Shown: positions 22,290 through 34,402, numbered from the stretch's first letter. The stretch is 64,000 nt of DNA from Lucinisca nassula (GCA_963580285.1 OY757014.1:16210334-16274333), one strand, 5' to 3'. Notes: generated by a model not told the origin, from the letters alone. A program made the numbers and translations.

Positions 22290-22900
22290 TCAGGCTTCAG
22301 ATTCTATGGCCGTTCCAGCGTAAAGGCTTTTGTTGATTGGTACCTGATGATTTGTCTCTGGTCGGGCCAATCGGAGTCTAACTGTTGGTTTTCTTTTGCT
22401 TCAGCTTTTCGGTGGTTTCTTGCTGTCCAGTCCTCACCTTTGTTTCATCTCTGTGGTTGTTTGATTTTTGTGTTCACGGAGATGTTGCATTGATGAGGCC
22501 CTCATGCGGACTGAACAAATTATTTGTCTTAATCGCGACGGAAGTAAGGGGCGAGGATTGTGGCCACGTAAAATCGATTTAAGCCCCCCGAGTGGAATTC
22601 GTTTCCACTGACCGTTCCAAGGCGGTTCTTCTGTCGCGGTTTATTTTTGTTATGGTTTGTCTTTTGGTGTTTGTGTCGCTTATATTATTTTATTTTGGAC
22701 AGCCTATTGGCCATTTTGTGGGAAAGTAACTGTCCTTTTGGCTTTCCGCTATTGATGTTTCTATTGGGGTCTGTTGTTTCATGTTTTTGTTCCTTTCCCT
22801 TTGGTGTCTCTGATGGGAGCTGTGGGTTGATGTATCGATTCCTGATCATTGCCCCCACTTCTATTTTGTTTAAGAAGCCTCTGCTGTGTAGTGGTGCATA
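22290..22900 (-). repeat. T repeat, most complete copy
   Basis: Runs from tctggtcgggccaatcggag to cctgatcattgcccccactt. Includes the blocks seen separately elsewhere. No protein domain in any frame. Confidence 0.7.
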
Positions 22901-22945
22901 AACCAGGGATCGTGGGTTTGATCCTGGGCTTCTCTAGACTGTCGA
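22880..22945 (+). repeat. S-family SINE fragment
   Basis: agtggtgcataaaccagggatcg-type head with tttgatcctgggcttctc. Confidence 0.5.
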
Positions 22946-22989
22946 AATTGCAGTATGTTTCCTCTGGCTTTCTTTGCCGGGTCATTACA

Positions 22990-23035
22990 GGGTCACTGAT
23001 GAGGCTGTATTAGCCGAAACTACGTAGTATGACCC
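22990..23035 (+). ncRNA. Hammerhead ribozyme motif 2
   Basis: GGGTCA - CTGATGA - GGCT-GTATT-AGCC - GAAA - CTACGTAG - TA - TGACCC. Compared with motif 1, the stem II pair C-G has become U-A on both sides, and the stem I wobble is a full pair, so the changes preserve the fold. Predicted cleavage is after GTA at 23029. Flanks are unrelated to motif 1. Confidence 0.75.
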
Positions 23036-23039
23036 ATCT

Positions 23040-24190
23040 TCTTTCTTATATGAATGTTTTGGAACTCATTTTTGAATTTTATTTAAACCATGAACCCGTC
23101 GCCGTACGACTTAAGATGTTGGCGGGATGTAAAACTCAAACACACACAACGGGGGTGTTCATTACACGGACTTAAAGTTTTCGCTGAACGCATTTGTCTG
23201 AAGACACATTTTCAATTATTATTGCTTATATCAATCACGTACTGTAACGGAATCAAAGTCGTTCCATTTCATAACTGAATTAAGTACTTCACAAAACATT
23301 CTGCAGCAACATATCGAACGTAATAAATGGAGGATATTTACTTTTTTAGGTGGATACCAAAACTATTTCATCGAGTGTGATGAAAACTTCCAAATTTTCA
23401 CGAGTGCGAAGCAGGAGTCAAAATTCGGATGTTTCCAACACACGATATGAAATATTTTTGGTGTCCGCCGAAAAAAGTAAATTTTCTTCTTATTTTATAA
23501 TTTTATAAGGGTGTGTAAAGTGACTGATCAATCGTATTGTAGGCCCAGTCCTACATCAAAATTCTGACCTGCTATGACGTCACAACGGCCAGCTTCAAGA
23601 GATCATCATTTTGAATACAAGAGTTTTACAGTTTAAAGAGTGTTTTTTAAGGTATTTTACATAATTATTTTATCGATGACAAATAAATTTTGGCGAGAAA
23701 AAGTAGTCCGGGCTGCTACTGTGAAAATAACAAGGTCATATTATTTTTCACAGTGATCATATATTTTCACAGTGTGAAAATATCATTTTTATTTGTTTCA
23801 GATATGCATTGATTTCACTGCAGAGAATAAAATAAAAGCCTTTCTTATATGCTTTTCAATTTAATATAGAGATTTCTCATTGAAATCGATACCTGTTCCA
23901 AACATTTATTTTCAATGTGAATTCGATATATCATCCAAAAACAACATAGTCTCCGTTTGTAAGATGTCAATAAGAAAAGCGTTATTAAAGTGTGTCCGAA
24001 ATACGTCACGCACCTTTGAGCTAACACGAATCGACGCGAAATCGCCATGGAAAAAGTTTATTCTCTGGGTTGACAGTATTGCATTAATAATTACAGTTTA
24101 AAGCATAAAAGAAACAATAAATTTGTTTTTTATTTTCAGTTTAAGATCGATTTGTATTTCACTCATGAACACTCGTGGCCACTTGTGAAA
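23040..24190. other. Region with no recognised gene or repeat family
   Basis: AT-rich. It contains a short inverted motif (ttttcacagtgatcatatat) near 23750 and nothing else I can support. Confidence 0.4.
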
Positions 24191-24197
24191 ATACTCG

Positions 24198-24503
24198 TTT
24201 GTTTGTTTGTTTGATTTGAGGTTTAACGTCCCCGTCAACACTGTAAAGGTCATTTTGGAGACGCTGCTTCCAATTTTGTGGGACTTTTACCCGACATTGA
24301 GATGAAATGACATCTCAAGCCCTGTCGCCCAATGAAACCAATAGGGGTTTTTAGCATGGACGGTCCGCCTCGCACCGCGGTTCCTGGTCAGGCTTAAATC
24401 CTCTAAGCGGTTTACCAGTACTAGTGTGCAGGCCGGATTCAGCTCTGCGTGGAAGCATCGTGCGGCCCATATATTTCTTCAAGCCCCTATGGGCGGGGGT
24501 GGT
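24198..24503 (+). repeat. R300 repeat, full
   Basis: gtttgtttgtttgatttgag to ccctatgggcggggg. Confidence 0.75.
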
Positions 24504-24599
24504 GTGAAAATACTCGTACTTCGTTTGGTGTTCATTTGGTGAAATAAAAATCGACCATACAGTAAAAAACAATCAAATATCCTCAATTTCCATTCCAAG

Positions 24600-24925
24600 G
24601 AAGGCGATGTAGCACATGCTCTAGCAAACGCTCTGGGGCGTGGAATATAGTTTAAGTCCCCCAGGTCAACGAGTGGTTCGAGTCCAAGTGCGTAGAAGAA
24701 TTACAACTTATATTTCTAACATTCTGCAAAAGGTTATCGAACGTAATAAAGCCATTACAACAAGAAATCCGGAGAAGGCGGTGTAGCACCTGCTTTTATG
24801 GTGTGAATTATAGGCCCAGTTCACCAGAACAAGAATTACTTCACGAGTACTTGTATTTCAAACATTCTGCATCAAGATGTCGAAAGAGTAAAACCATGAC
24901 AACAAGAATGCTGGGGAAGGCGATG
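24600..24925. repeat. Degenerate tandem repeat beside exon 2
   Basis: Three units beginning ggaaggcgatgtagcac, ggcggtgtagcacctgc and ggaaggcgatgtcacac. Confidence 0.5.
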
Positions 24926-24966
24926 TCACACCAGCAAAAGTGAGTTCTCATTCATTTCTTTCTCAC

Positions 24967-25094
24967 CTTTAACTTTGATATTTTCTGTTGTATCGACTAT
25001 AACTCGCCCGGATAGTATTTCTCCAGCATAGTAGATATCCTTATCAAGTTCAACATCAAACTTCTGAACATAATCCATAGTCATCAACCAAGCT
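24967..25094 (-). CDS. Alpha-arrestin exon 2 (start of arrestin-N)
   Basis: Covers residues 27-69 plus one base. The acceptor is ttgcag|AG and the donor is AAAG|gtgaga. It encodes the first two strands of the arrestin-N sandwich, including KFDVELDKDIYYAGEILSGR and the following VIVDTTENIKVK. YYAGE.LSGRV is the usual opening signature of ARRDC proteins. A degenerate tandem repeat begins close to the donor side (24600-24925). Confidence 0.93.
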
Positions 25095-25194
25095 CTGCAA
25101 TGAATAAATGAATGAGATTACAAGTCCGTGAAATGAAGACCCTCTAAACCTCAGTGTATATAGAGATAAGTGTGGATTACGGGTAGGGCTGGCT

Positions 25195-25578
25195 AATCGG
25201 AGCTGAAAAGATAATCGATTATCAGTCCTGCCATTGCGATCGATAATCGATTAGAAATCGCTAAGATTTTTGTCATGATTTTACCTGTCTGGCTTTGTGT
25301 CTGAGCATGACTCTTACCATTCGTTGCACTTTACCATATGTATATTTGAACAGACAGGCCTGAGCAAACAGTGTAGACCCAGATGAGACGCCGCATAATG
25401 CGGCGTCTCATCAGGGTCTGCACTGTTTGCCACTCATCCAGCTATTTTAGGCATAACTTTGGGTAGTAAATTGTACCTATCAAGAAATCGATTAAAAGCA
25501 AATCAGAAATGATAATCATTTTTGTGGAATTCATCGATCGATTAATCGATTATACGGTTAATCGTGGCAGCCTTAATT
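25195..25578. repeat. ATCGAT-rich foldback with an inserted Q palindrome
   Basis: Left gctggctaatcgg, ataatcgattatcag; right aatcgattatacggttaatc. The Q palindrome 25358-25432 lies inside. Confidence 0.5.
25358..25432. repeat. Q palindrome
   Basis: gatgagacgccgcataatgc and its complement; arms about 28 bp. Confidence 0.65.
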
Positions 25579-25756
25579 ACGGGGGTATTCATTATTTTTG
25601 CTCAAACACATAGATTGTGGGTACTCGTTAGAACCGCCTCATCGTTAGAACGAGCACTCACAATATATATTTGGACAATGAATAAGAAACAAATATGTTA
25701 GTTCTATAGGCATAAGATAGACGCCATTTTAGCGCACGGGTGTGTTATCGTGATGG
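25579..25756. repeat. FB2 foldback element, partial
   Basis: Centre retains actcgttagaaccgcctcat and half of the complement; ends GTGTTATCGTGATG. Confidence 0.6.
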
Positions 25757-25969
25757 CACGCACCACACCGCTCTGTTCACCAGCCAGTGGATACTGTCAG
25801 AACGCTTGTTGTGGTTTTTGAATATTGGTCTTTTTATTTCTCAAACGAGTTTAATAATTTTGCTAGTCTTGGCGAGCAATAAACTGAAGTTATAAAACCA
25901 GTTTAATAAACACCATATGATATGAACACGAATCAGCATATGGCCAAAAATGATTTTTTTAATCTTTGC

Positions 25970-26148
25970 AATACGGTAACACATTCTTGCGACACAGTGC
26001 ATTCTTTCATATCTCCAAAACGATTAACTTTTTTGATAAAAATGCGATATAATTGGTTATTCAGAAAATACGTTGTGGGAGCTCGTTAGAACCGCCTCAA
26101 TGACGTGTACTCACAACCTATGTCTTGGAGCATAAACAAGAAACAATA
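25970..26148. repeat. FB2 foldback element, partial
   Basis: tacggtaacacattcttgcg start, gagctcgttagaaccgcctc in the centre, right arm truncated. Confidence 0.6.
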
Positions 26149-26149
26149 G

Positions 26150-27350
26150 GGCCAATTGCAAGATGGCATTGAATCGCTCACCTGATTTCAAACTGACTTT
26201 TTTCCTATTTTTAGCTCTGGCGGCCATTTCTTCTTATCAGAGCGGTACGTTTTAGCTGTTTTGGTAAATGGTGATTTAAGGACCTTCATTTGAATCTTGA
26301 AATTGACCCAGGGATATAGGAGGAGTTTTCTTTTATTTATTTTTTTTTAATTTTATACATGGTGGCATGAAAGCGGAACGATTTTAGCTATTTTGGTAGG
26401 CAGCCACCTAGGCAATATTCCTGTGAGGTATAAGCAAAACTGGCTAAAGGGTTTAGGAAAATTTAGCATTTAAAGCAAATTATTGATCTTTATCTTTTTC
26501 TAGCGCTCTGGCGGCTATTTTGCTCATTGGAGGGGAATCCTTTTAACTGTTTTGGTACAGGGTCGCCTAAGCAACATTCCTATGAAGCTTGAATGAAATT
26601 GTCCCAGGGGAATAGGAGTAGTAGTTGTTTAAAGATTTTTTATAGCTCTGGTGGCCATCTTGTTCACGAAGCAAAACGATTTGAATTAATGTTGTAGAGA
26701 CCACTTAGTTAAACAACATTCCTATGACGTTTAAAGATGTTCTATATTTGGCTCTGGCGGCCGTCCTATTCATCAGAGCGGAACGATTCAAGCTATTTTG
26801 GTAACAAGTCACCTAGGCAACATTCCGGTTAAGTTTAGCTGAAATTGGCCAAGGTTTGGAAGGAGTTCGCGTGGAAATAAAATTTACGTTTTTTTTCTAT
26901 TTTAAGCTCAGGCGGTCTTGTTAATCGGAGTGGAACTATTTAGCTATTTTCATAGAGGGTCACCTAAGCAACATTCCCGTGAAGTTTGAATGAAACTGGT
27001 CTAGGGGTATGGGAGGAGTAGTCGTTTAAGGAGTATTCTATTTTTAGTTCTGGCGGCCATCGGGTTCATCTGTGCGGAATGATTTTAGCTATTTTGGTAG
27101 GTCACATAAGCAACATTCCTATGAAGTTTGAATGAAATTGGCCCAGGGGTCAGAGAGAAGTGGTCGTTTTCTATTTTAGCTCTGGCGCAGAAGGATTTTA
27201 GCTCTTTTGGTAAAGAGCTACCCAGGCAACATTCCTGTGAAGTTTAATCGAAATTGGTCCAAGGGTTTAGGGGGAACTAGAAGTTTAAGCCAGTTAATGA
27301 CCTGTTTTCTTAGTTAAGTTCTGGCGGCCATCTTGTTTATCGGAGCAAAA
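26150..27350. repeat. Degenerate tandem repeat
   Basis: About eight units marked by agctctggcggccat (26212, 26502, 26643, 26752, 26903, 27045, 27178, 27315) with gcaacattcctgtgaagttt between. Unit length varies from about 105 to 290 bp. Non-coding. Confidence 0.75.
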
Positions 27351-27781
27351 CGATTCTACATTAAACATAGATCGTTGGTACTAGTTTGAACCGCCGCATC
27401 GAGGCAGTTCTAACGAGTACCCGCAATCTATAATTTGTGCTGAAATAAGAAAAACGCCTCAATGTTTCATCTGAAGATGTTCGTTGTGTCCGATGTAAAA
27501 TTTACGATGTATTTGAATACATGTGAGCCCCGCCAAGCGAATTTGTGTCTTCGACCATTCCGTCATGACAAATTTTAACTGCGCATGCCCAGCCATTCAG
27601 AGGGGCCAGGGATAGGGCTTTCTGTCTGAAGGTTCCTCTTGATTCACTGCTTGTATGAGCGAGCAGCGAAGGTTCTGGCGAGACTGCGCGGATGTGCAGG
27701 CCCGCCTGAACCTTCGCTGCTCGCATAGGCGATAAGTACCAAAACCGCTTGGCGGGGCCCATGTAGATGGGTTTTCGATTT
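27351..27781. repeat. FB-family element split by M236
   Basis: FB sequence at 27351-27524, then M236, then the remaining end atgggttttcgatttg to 27781. Confidence 0.6.
27525..27760 (-). repeat. M236 element in an FB copy
   Basis: 236 bp, flanked by ATGT on both sides; interrupts an FB element near its end. Confidence 0.8.
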
Positions 27782-28271
27782 GCATACGGACACGGATACT
27801 GCCTTAAAAGTAAATTCTGTTGGTTCGGCCCAGTTCTTTCTTCAGGGATATTAAAGATGTTTCTTATTTGTTTTTCTGTTTCGTCTAACTTTCAAATATT
27901 GCAAACATGATACCATGCGATTATAACAGTCACTCTAGTGATTGATGTTCAGTTCCCAAGAGGGGATACATTTTCCACCCCAGCGTATAATTTTAAGGGA
28001 AAAACTGACGTGGTAATTGTTGTTGTTCACTAAAGACAAATATCTAAAGAGAGAACGCCGACGAAAGCAGTAAACATGATATCTCATCTATCTTTTAGAG
28101 GAGGTAGGTCGATTGGTGGAGGCTTGCAAACTGGTCCTGAACGGAGACTCAGACTTTTTCGTTTTACCCTTTTTGTACCTCCTTATATACAGCCAGAGTA
28201 CATTTCAAATGTTAGGAGTGTCGGGCCGTGTTTTCTTCAAAATTGATTTTGAAAACGGCTGAACTTTCTGC

Positions 28272-28434
28272 AGTGAGTGAGATTTAGTTTTACGTCCCAC
28301 CAACAGCTTAGGTCATACGGAGACGGGACCTCGGTTTAAAGACTCATCCGAAAGTCTGGAGAAGCCCGGGATCGATCCTGCGATCCCTGGTTTACAAGGC
28401 GAGTAGCGTAACCACTGCACCACGGAGGCTTCTG
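28272..28434 (-). repeat. S-family tRNA-derived SINE
   Basis: Minus strand: GCCTCCGTGGTGCAGTGGTT (A box) and GGATCGATCCCGGGC (B box), body ending in cccaccaacagct-type sequence. Almost identical to 56888-57050. Confidence 0.8.
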
Positions 28435-28544
28435 AACTTTCTGCAGATAGTGCATCTGGGCCTGCGCTGTTTGCCAAGGTACCCGTTTTGGGGTTTCCGA
28501 TGCGAAATGGGTTAATTACTGTATTTAATTGTTTAACGTTTTCG

Positions 28545-28592
28545 GGATTTTTTGTTTGCTTAATTTGAGATTTAACGTCCCCGTCAACACTA
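28545..28592 (+). repeat. R300 repeat, 5' end only
   Basis: tttgtttgcttaatttgag to ccccgtcaacactatttt. Confidence 0.55.
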
Positions 28593-28678
28593 TTTTGCGC
28601 ACAAGATATTATCTTGTTAGCACAACATATTACAATAAATTGCATGAACCTTCCAGGGTTCTGTAACGTTTCCTGTTT

Positions 28679-28704
28679 ATTATTATTATTATATTATTAT
28701 TATA

Positions 28705-28743
<39 letters not shown>

Positions 28744-28744
28744 T
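28679..28744. repeat. (TTA)n microsatellite
   Basis: About 20 units with small interruptions. Confidence 0.9.
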
Positions 28745-28759
28745 TGTTTCAAACAGAAT

Positions 28760-28845
28760 CCGTTCTTCGAGCAAACACTGAAAACATTAATCAGATGGCG
28801 CGGCGCGTTCTGTGGCGTCTGATCTGGGTCTTAACTGTTTGCAGT
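28760..28845. repeat. Q palindrome
   Basis: atcagatggcgcggcgcgtt, then tggcgtctgatctgggtct. Confidence 0.5.
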
Positions 28846-28860
28846 TTTCACATTAGAGAG

Positions 28861-28863
<3 letters not shown>

Positions 28864-28904
<41 letters not shown>

Positions 28905-28927
28905 TGTGTGTCTGTGTGTGTGTGTGT
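28864..28927. repeat. (GT)n microsatellite
   Basis: A second, shorter GT tract is at 29240-29281. Confidence 0.9.
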
Positions 28928-28929
28928 TT

Positions 28930-29235
28930 TGTTTTGTTTTGTTTGTTTGATTAGAGGTTCAACGTCCCCGTTAACACAGACGGTCATTTTGGAGACGTCG
29001 CTTCCAATTGTGTGGGACTTTTACCCGACATTGAGATGAAATGACATCTCAAGCCCTGCCGCCCAATGAAACCAATAGGGTCTATAAGCATGGACGGGCC
29101 GACTCGCACCGCTTTGCCTGGGTAGGCTTTGATCCTCTAAGCGGTTTACCAGTACTCGCGTCCGGGTCGGTTTCAGCTCTGTGTGGAAGCATCATGCAGC
29201 CCATCTATTTCTTCAAGCCCCGATAGGCGGGGGCC
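28930..29235 (+). repeat. R300 repeat, full, between two GT microsatellites
   Basis: gtttgtttgattagaggttc to ccccgataggcgggggcc. Confidence 0.75.
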
Positions 29236-29281
29236 TAATTGTGTGTGTGTGTGTGTGCGTGTGTGTTTGTGTGTGTGTGTG

Positions 29282-29362
29282 TTTTACGTCCAACAAAAAG
29301 CTAAGATCATACGGAGACGGCGCCTCGGTTTAAAGACTCGTCCGAAAGTCTGGAGAACAGAA
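29282..29362 (-). repeat. S-family SINE fragment
   Basis: ttacgtccaacaaaaagct to gactcgtccgaaagtctgg. Joined to a T repeat. Confidence 0.55.
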
Positions 29363-29364
29363 GT

Positions 29365-29800
29365 AAGGGAATTGCTCAGGAATCGATACAACCTCAGTTC
29401 CCATCAGAGACACCAAAGGGAAAAAGACACAAACATAAAATAACCAGACCCTAACGGTAACATCACCAGCGGAAAGCCGAACGGACAGTTACCTTCCCAC
29501 AAAATGGCCAATTGGCTGTCCAAAACAGAAAGTTATAAGCGATACATACACACAAGGACAAACCATAACAAAAATAAACCGCGACAGAAGAACCGCACTG
29601 GAAAGGTTCACTGCGGGGCTTAAATAGATTTTATGCGGCCCGGTCCTCGCCCTTACTTCCGTCGCGATTCAGACAAATAATTTGTTTAGTCCGCATGGAT
29701 GACTCCTAACTCATCGGTGCAACATCTCCGAGAACACAAAAATCAAACTACCACATGAATGAAACAACAGTGAGGACTCTGCAGCAAGAAATTACTGAAA
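29365..29800 (+). repeat. T repeat, forward copy
   Basis: From gctcaggaatcgatacaacc to attactgaaatgttggagca. It directly follows an S-SINE fragment. Confidence 0.65.
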
Positions 29801-30159
29801 TGTTGGAGCAAAATAAAACCCTCGACCCTTGGATTATGAGGAGAGCAGCACAACCACGTCCATTAATATGACGCGAGGCGGAAATGGATTAGACCATATC
29901 ACAATATTATCGAACGAAACCAGTTTGTGAGATACGGATCGATACACAGCATTGTAACAACCGCAAGAATTTATATCACCGGCTCTAGCATTCTATAACA
30001 ACAGCGGTGATCGATTCATAATCGTTCGTTTGGCTTCAAGCACTATGCTGTATAAACCGTTTAGTATCCGGAACGTATTATTACTTATGAGAGACCAGAG
30101 CGACATTTAAGGGGCATTATTTCAAGCCATCTCAGACAGGAAATCTCTATAACGGAACA

Positions 30160-30475
30160 GTGGCAAAACGTGCAGGGCCAGATCAGAACGCGGCGTCTAT
30201 TCAGTGTCTTAGTATTCGAAAACAAAAATGTCCTCCATATATTTTTCTGAATAATTTTCAGGAGAAACGAGAACAATTTACGTTTTTTTCCAATAATGCC
30301 ATATGTTGTGGGCACTTGACAAGTACCCACAACATATGTCTCTGACAAGAAATAAAGTGTATTTTCCCGTAACCCATTTATGCCTAGTGGTTGGAAAACA
30401 GTGCAAACCCAGTTTAAACGCCGCAGAAAGCGGAGTTTGGTCAGAGTCTACACTGTTTGCTAAAAGAAGATTCAC
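30160..30475. repeat. Q palindrome remnants
   Basis: Half unit at 30165-30200 (ccagatcagaacgcggcgtc) and a fuller one at 30390-30470, with an FB2 remnant between them. Confidence 0.5.
30290..30373. repeat. FB2 hairpin remnant
   Basis: Short palindrome atgttgtgggcacttgacaa with its complement gtacccacaacat; side hairpin lost. Confidence 0.5.
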
Positions 30476-30707
30476 TTTTGTAAAATTTGCCCAAAAAAAA
30501 AAAAAAAAAAAAAATGACGCCCCTATAATTGGAATTGGATCACTCCAAACTCATCAGGTGGAAGAATCCATTGTCATATACGGGTTAATTAGCCTCGTTA
30601 CTACTCCTGATCTAAAGTTGTGATGAATGTGTGGATGCGTGGTGACGGGGTAGAAGAGGCCAGCATATACCAGTGGAAAGCCTTTGAAACTTGCCTGTTG
30701 CATGACA

Positions 30708-31013
30708 AAAACATACCCGTGCGACATAGTGCAATTTTCATATCTCCAAAATGGCTACTTTTCTGATGAAAATCCGTGATATTTTTCTTATTAATACTGC
30801 AAACATAGGTCGTGGGTGCTCGTTAGAACCGCCTCATTGAGGCGGTTCTAACGAGCACCCAGAACCTATGTTTTGGAGCAGAATTTAGAAAAATAATGTA
30901 TACCCCCGTACACCCCAGATTTCTCTATATAAAGTGGAGTGTACGGGGATGTTCATTTCACGAACCTGTTCCGGGGGTGTTCATTTCACGGACTTGTTCT
31001 TGTGATGCATATC
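30708..31013. repeat. FB2 foldback element, full length
   Basis: Best FB2 copy: centre CGTTAGAACCGCCTCATTGA and its complement, a strong side hairpin around the tctctatataaagtggag block, and a duplicated ttcatttcacggacttgttc end. Confidence 0.75.
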
Positions 31014-31131
31014 ATACTATTCTCATACTTGAAACATTATTTTATATGTAATTGTTTTTCTTGTCACTTTTTCATTCTTAAAAAAGAATATGTATGCTCG
31101 ATAGAATCGCTACAATGATGCATATCCAAAG

Positions 31132-31667
31132 TATGATAACACATTTATGAGACATTGAGTCCGAAAGGGTCGTTTTTTCTGATAAATATGTGATATTACT
31201 CTTATTTATATCCGAAACATAAGGTGTTTGTGCTCGTTAGAACCACCTCATTGAGGCAGTTCTAACAAGTACCGACAACGTATATCTTTGGTCAGAAATA
31301 AGAAAAATAATGCATTACGATAACACATCCGTGTGATATAGGGCATTTTACAAACCTCAAAAAAGGTAATTATTGTGACGAAAATGTATATTTTTCTTAT
31401 TTATACTCCAAACATAGGTTTTGGGTGCTCGTTAGAACCGCCTCATTGAGGCGGTTCTAACGAGTACCCACAACCTATGTCCTGGAGCAGAAATAAGGAA
31501 ACTACTGTTTACCCCCGTAAATCCCAGTTTTCTCTATATAAAGTGGGGTTTAGGGGTGTCTTTATTTCACGGACTTGTTCACGTGATGTATATCCCCGTA
31601 AAGCCCAGTTTTCTCTATAAAAGTGTGTTTTATGGGGGTGTTCATTTCATTGCCTTGTTTACGTGAT
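31132..31667. repeat. Two adjacent FB2 elements
   Basis: Copies 31132-31312 and 31313-31588, both with the central hairpin, followed by an extra copy of the right end (31589-31667). Confidence 0.7.
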
Positions 31668-31845
31668 CTCGAGCATCCACAAATAATTGAGACGGTTCTG
31701 ATAAGTACACACACTCTGTTTTGGGGGCAGAAATTGTTAAATTAATGTTCATGTTTATACTCTCTTCATATTTGTATAAAAAGTGGGACTGATCATGATG
31801 CTATCCGACGGACCCGTTGACGTGATGTCGAGCAGGTTGCACTAT

Positions 31846-32553
31846 TTGTACTGTGGTACCTTGAATCAACCTGATATGAAATATTCTGCAGGCATACTTT
31901 TTGCCCTGAGAAAAATAACACCTGGTGATACGGTATATTTGCTGTGAGACATAAAAATCTGATAAATATTTATAGTTAAATCTTACTTTTTGAATGAAAA
32001 CCATATCCAGACATCCGAACAAACGATACAGTCCGAACGATTTGATATAATCAGTCGTGCTTAAAATGGACATAAACAGACTCATATAACAATAACAAGT
32101 CTGGAGAAGATCAATACGATATTGACAAATCTGTAGCATTACTTAGCACATACGGGATGTTGATAACTGGACAATGCGCATGTCTGCAGTATTGTTTCAG
32201 CGGGAAATTTCAAATGGAATCATTACAATGACACATCCATGTGGTACAACAGCGACTATCCTATCATTCATTACGCAAACACGCCTATACAATACATTGC
32301 CACCTTTATCGCCGAAAAAAATGAACATTTTATGCTGAAAAATTGTGATATTTTTCTTATTTCTGCTCCAAATATAGATTGTGGGCACTCGTTAGAACCG
32401 CCTCATCGAGGCGGTTCTAACGAACACCCACAATCTATATTTTAGAGCAGAAATAAGAAAAATAAGGTATACTCCCGGAAACCCCAGTTTTACTATATAA
32501 AAGTAGGGTCCAAGGGTGTCAAAATTATATCTATTAGGCGTGTTTTCGTGATG
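31846..32553. repeat. Tandem duplication, unit 1 (empty site for the Ty3 element)
   Basis: A ~708-bp unit starting ATTTGTACTGTGGTACC, about 60% unique sequence followed by an FB1 copy (32269-32553). Unit 2 is 32554-32677 joined to 46613-47210 and is split by the Ty3 element. Here the target reads GATAAATATTTATAGTTA without insertion. Confidence 0.9.
32269..32553. repeat. FB1 foldback element (duplication unit 1)
   Basis: CATTACGCAAACACGCC to GGCGTGTTTTCGTGATG, perfect centre. Same element as at 46931 by local duplication. Confidence 0.85.
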
Positions 32554-32677
32554 ATTTGTACTGTGGTACCTTGAATCAACCTGATATGAAATATTCTGCA
32601 GGCATACTTTTTGCCCTGAGAAAAATAGCACCTGGCGATACTGTATTTGCTGTGAGACATAAAAATATGATAAATAT

Positions 32678-34402
32678 TGTTGCGTGCCGAGGGTTCACAG
32701 GGCCAGTAGGGCTTCTCCACAAGATATAAACAGGGCTGAAACTAAAGCTGGCTAGACAGCGAGAGCTCCAACTGCCTTGCAGAAACGCTAGACTTAGTCT
32801 AGGCCTCTTTTGAGGGGTATGGGTGAATCTCAGGAACTAAAAGGAAAATTATATGTCAATATTCTGTTCTATTCAGTTTCAGGCGGTTCAGCCCCTAATT
32901 GAAGGGATTGAAAGGAAGAAACAAGACATGTTGTCATTTGATAACTATATCCTTTTAATGATGATAGATTAAATAAATTTTATAGTGAAAACAATAAGAT
33001 CGTTGTTTTATGACTAGATATATGAAAACAGTGCTACATGGAATGAATTAAAACCTGTGCGAACTGAGTGGACGGTTTGAAATAAAATGACACGACCGGT
33101 TTTATACGAATGACAGTGATCACGAACTAGTCAGGCTAAACAATGCGAGTTAATGATATAAAACATGAACAGGGCTAATGATAAATGGTGAATGCATTGA
33201 TATTTGATAACAATATGCAAAGTTTCAATAAAGAATTGTTAAGGAAGCAAGAGCACGGAGTTTAACTGCTCAGCTTTCTCTTTAAATAACCCTAAAATAA
33301 CAAAAGAGCCAAGTTTCAGTTATGACATAACTAGTGCTAACCCCTCGAAACAAAAGAAATAATTTTTTCAAAGTTTGCTGCTTTTTGAAAAGAATAAACT
33401 TGTAAAAATAGACCAAAACTAAAGACAAAAAGTCGCAGCAAAATAAAATGCGTCTTGCCTTAACGAAAGCTAAATCTGAGATTGACGGGATTCCCGGGAC
33501 CGCTCCTTATATACTCCCGAGTTCCCGTCCCCCAAAACCCACAAGATTTTGTAATGGGATCCCAGACCCCAGACCTATATGCTCTGGGATTCCGGATTCC
33601 CCTTACAAAATAACAAAGGGATCACGTGATCCCGCAACAGTCAACCAAGGGAAGATGCCGTCTCCAAGGAGATTCTGACAACCGCCATCTTGGATTTGCC
33701 GGTAAATAACCTGAGTACCAACTTTTAACCGGCTAGAAAGTAGTTATTTCCAATGGAAACCCTTTAACCATTGGTACCAAAATGACGAGAAATGAACAGA
33801 CTATTTGACTGTTATGACGAGAAAATTATATTATGTACCGATTACTAGTGATTGATGAAAAAACTGTAGCTTGACAGCTTGTGTCGCTTGTCAACGAAAA
33901 TCCACCCCGTACCCGACTTCAGCCGGCAAATATAAAGCCGTCTCAAATGAAGTCCCCAAAGTTATTATAACCAAAATGACCCCAAAAGAATATATTTCAT
34001 GACTGTCGTAACTAGAAATTTTTCTATGGTACCGATTGTATGGAATTCATTTGGAAGTTGGACCTGACGGGTTCGTGAAGACTTCTCTGTTTTGACAGTT
34101 ACGGTTCAACGATCTCTCACAGGCTCCCATAATTCCATGTTTACACACCGAAACAATGGATGACAGTGAATACAACATGGTACGGTCTGAACAATTTGGT
34201 GGTCAAAACAGCTGGTTAACAGCAAATAATGGATTAAATTAAATTGCAAAAGACAGGTAATCACATAGTTCAAAGGGGCGATGGGTGTTAACTTTGTGTC
34301 TTTTTAGAATATACAAGTATTGACTGTCCACTGCTAAAATGTGTAAACAGCTGATTTGTGAACCAGGAAGAAAATTGCAACACAGGAAACTGGGTCACTA
34401 CA
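32678..34402 (-). repeat. 3' LTR of the Ty3 element
   Basis: Second copy of the 1725-bp repeat, next to the polypurine tract. A plus-strand open frame of 76 codons (33448-33678, repeated at 45658-45888) is antisense to the element, has no recognised domain, and is not called as a gene. Confidence 0.95.

Noticed and set aside
25380..25400. CTGATGAGACGCC on the minus strand inside a Q palindrome
   Set aside because: It is followed by the palindrome arm and not by GAAA, so the hammerhead core is absent.
28313..28645. ORF with SSEASVVQWLRYSPCKPGIA
   Set aside because: Translation of an S-family SINE head, common to all copies.
28744..28950. Cys/Val-rich ORF over the GT microsatellite
   Set aside because: Pure simple-repeat translation.
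32197..32445. Peptides such as ISAQNIDCGHSLEPPHRGGS found many times
   Set aside because: Translations of the FB1 palindrome in both orientations, not a gene family.
33448..33678. 76-codon open frame in both LTRs (plus strand)
   Set aside because: Antisense to the element, composed of GGGATC-type repeats, Pro-rich by composition, no domain. It is identical in both LTRs only because the LTRs are.
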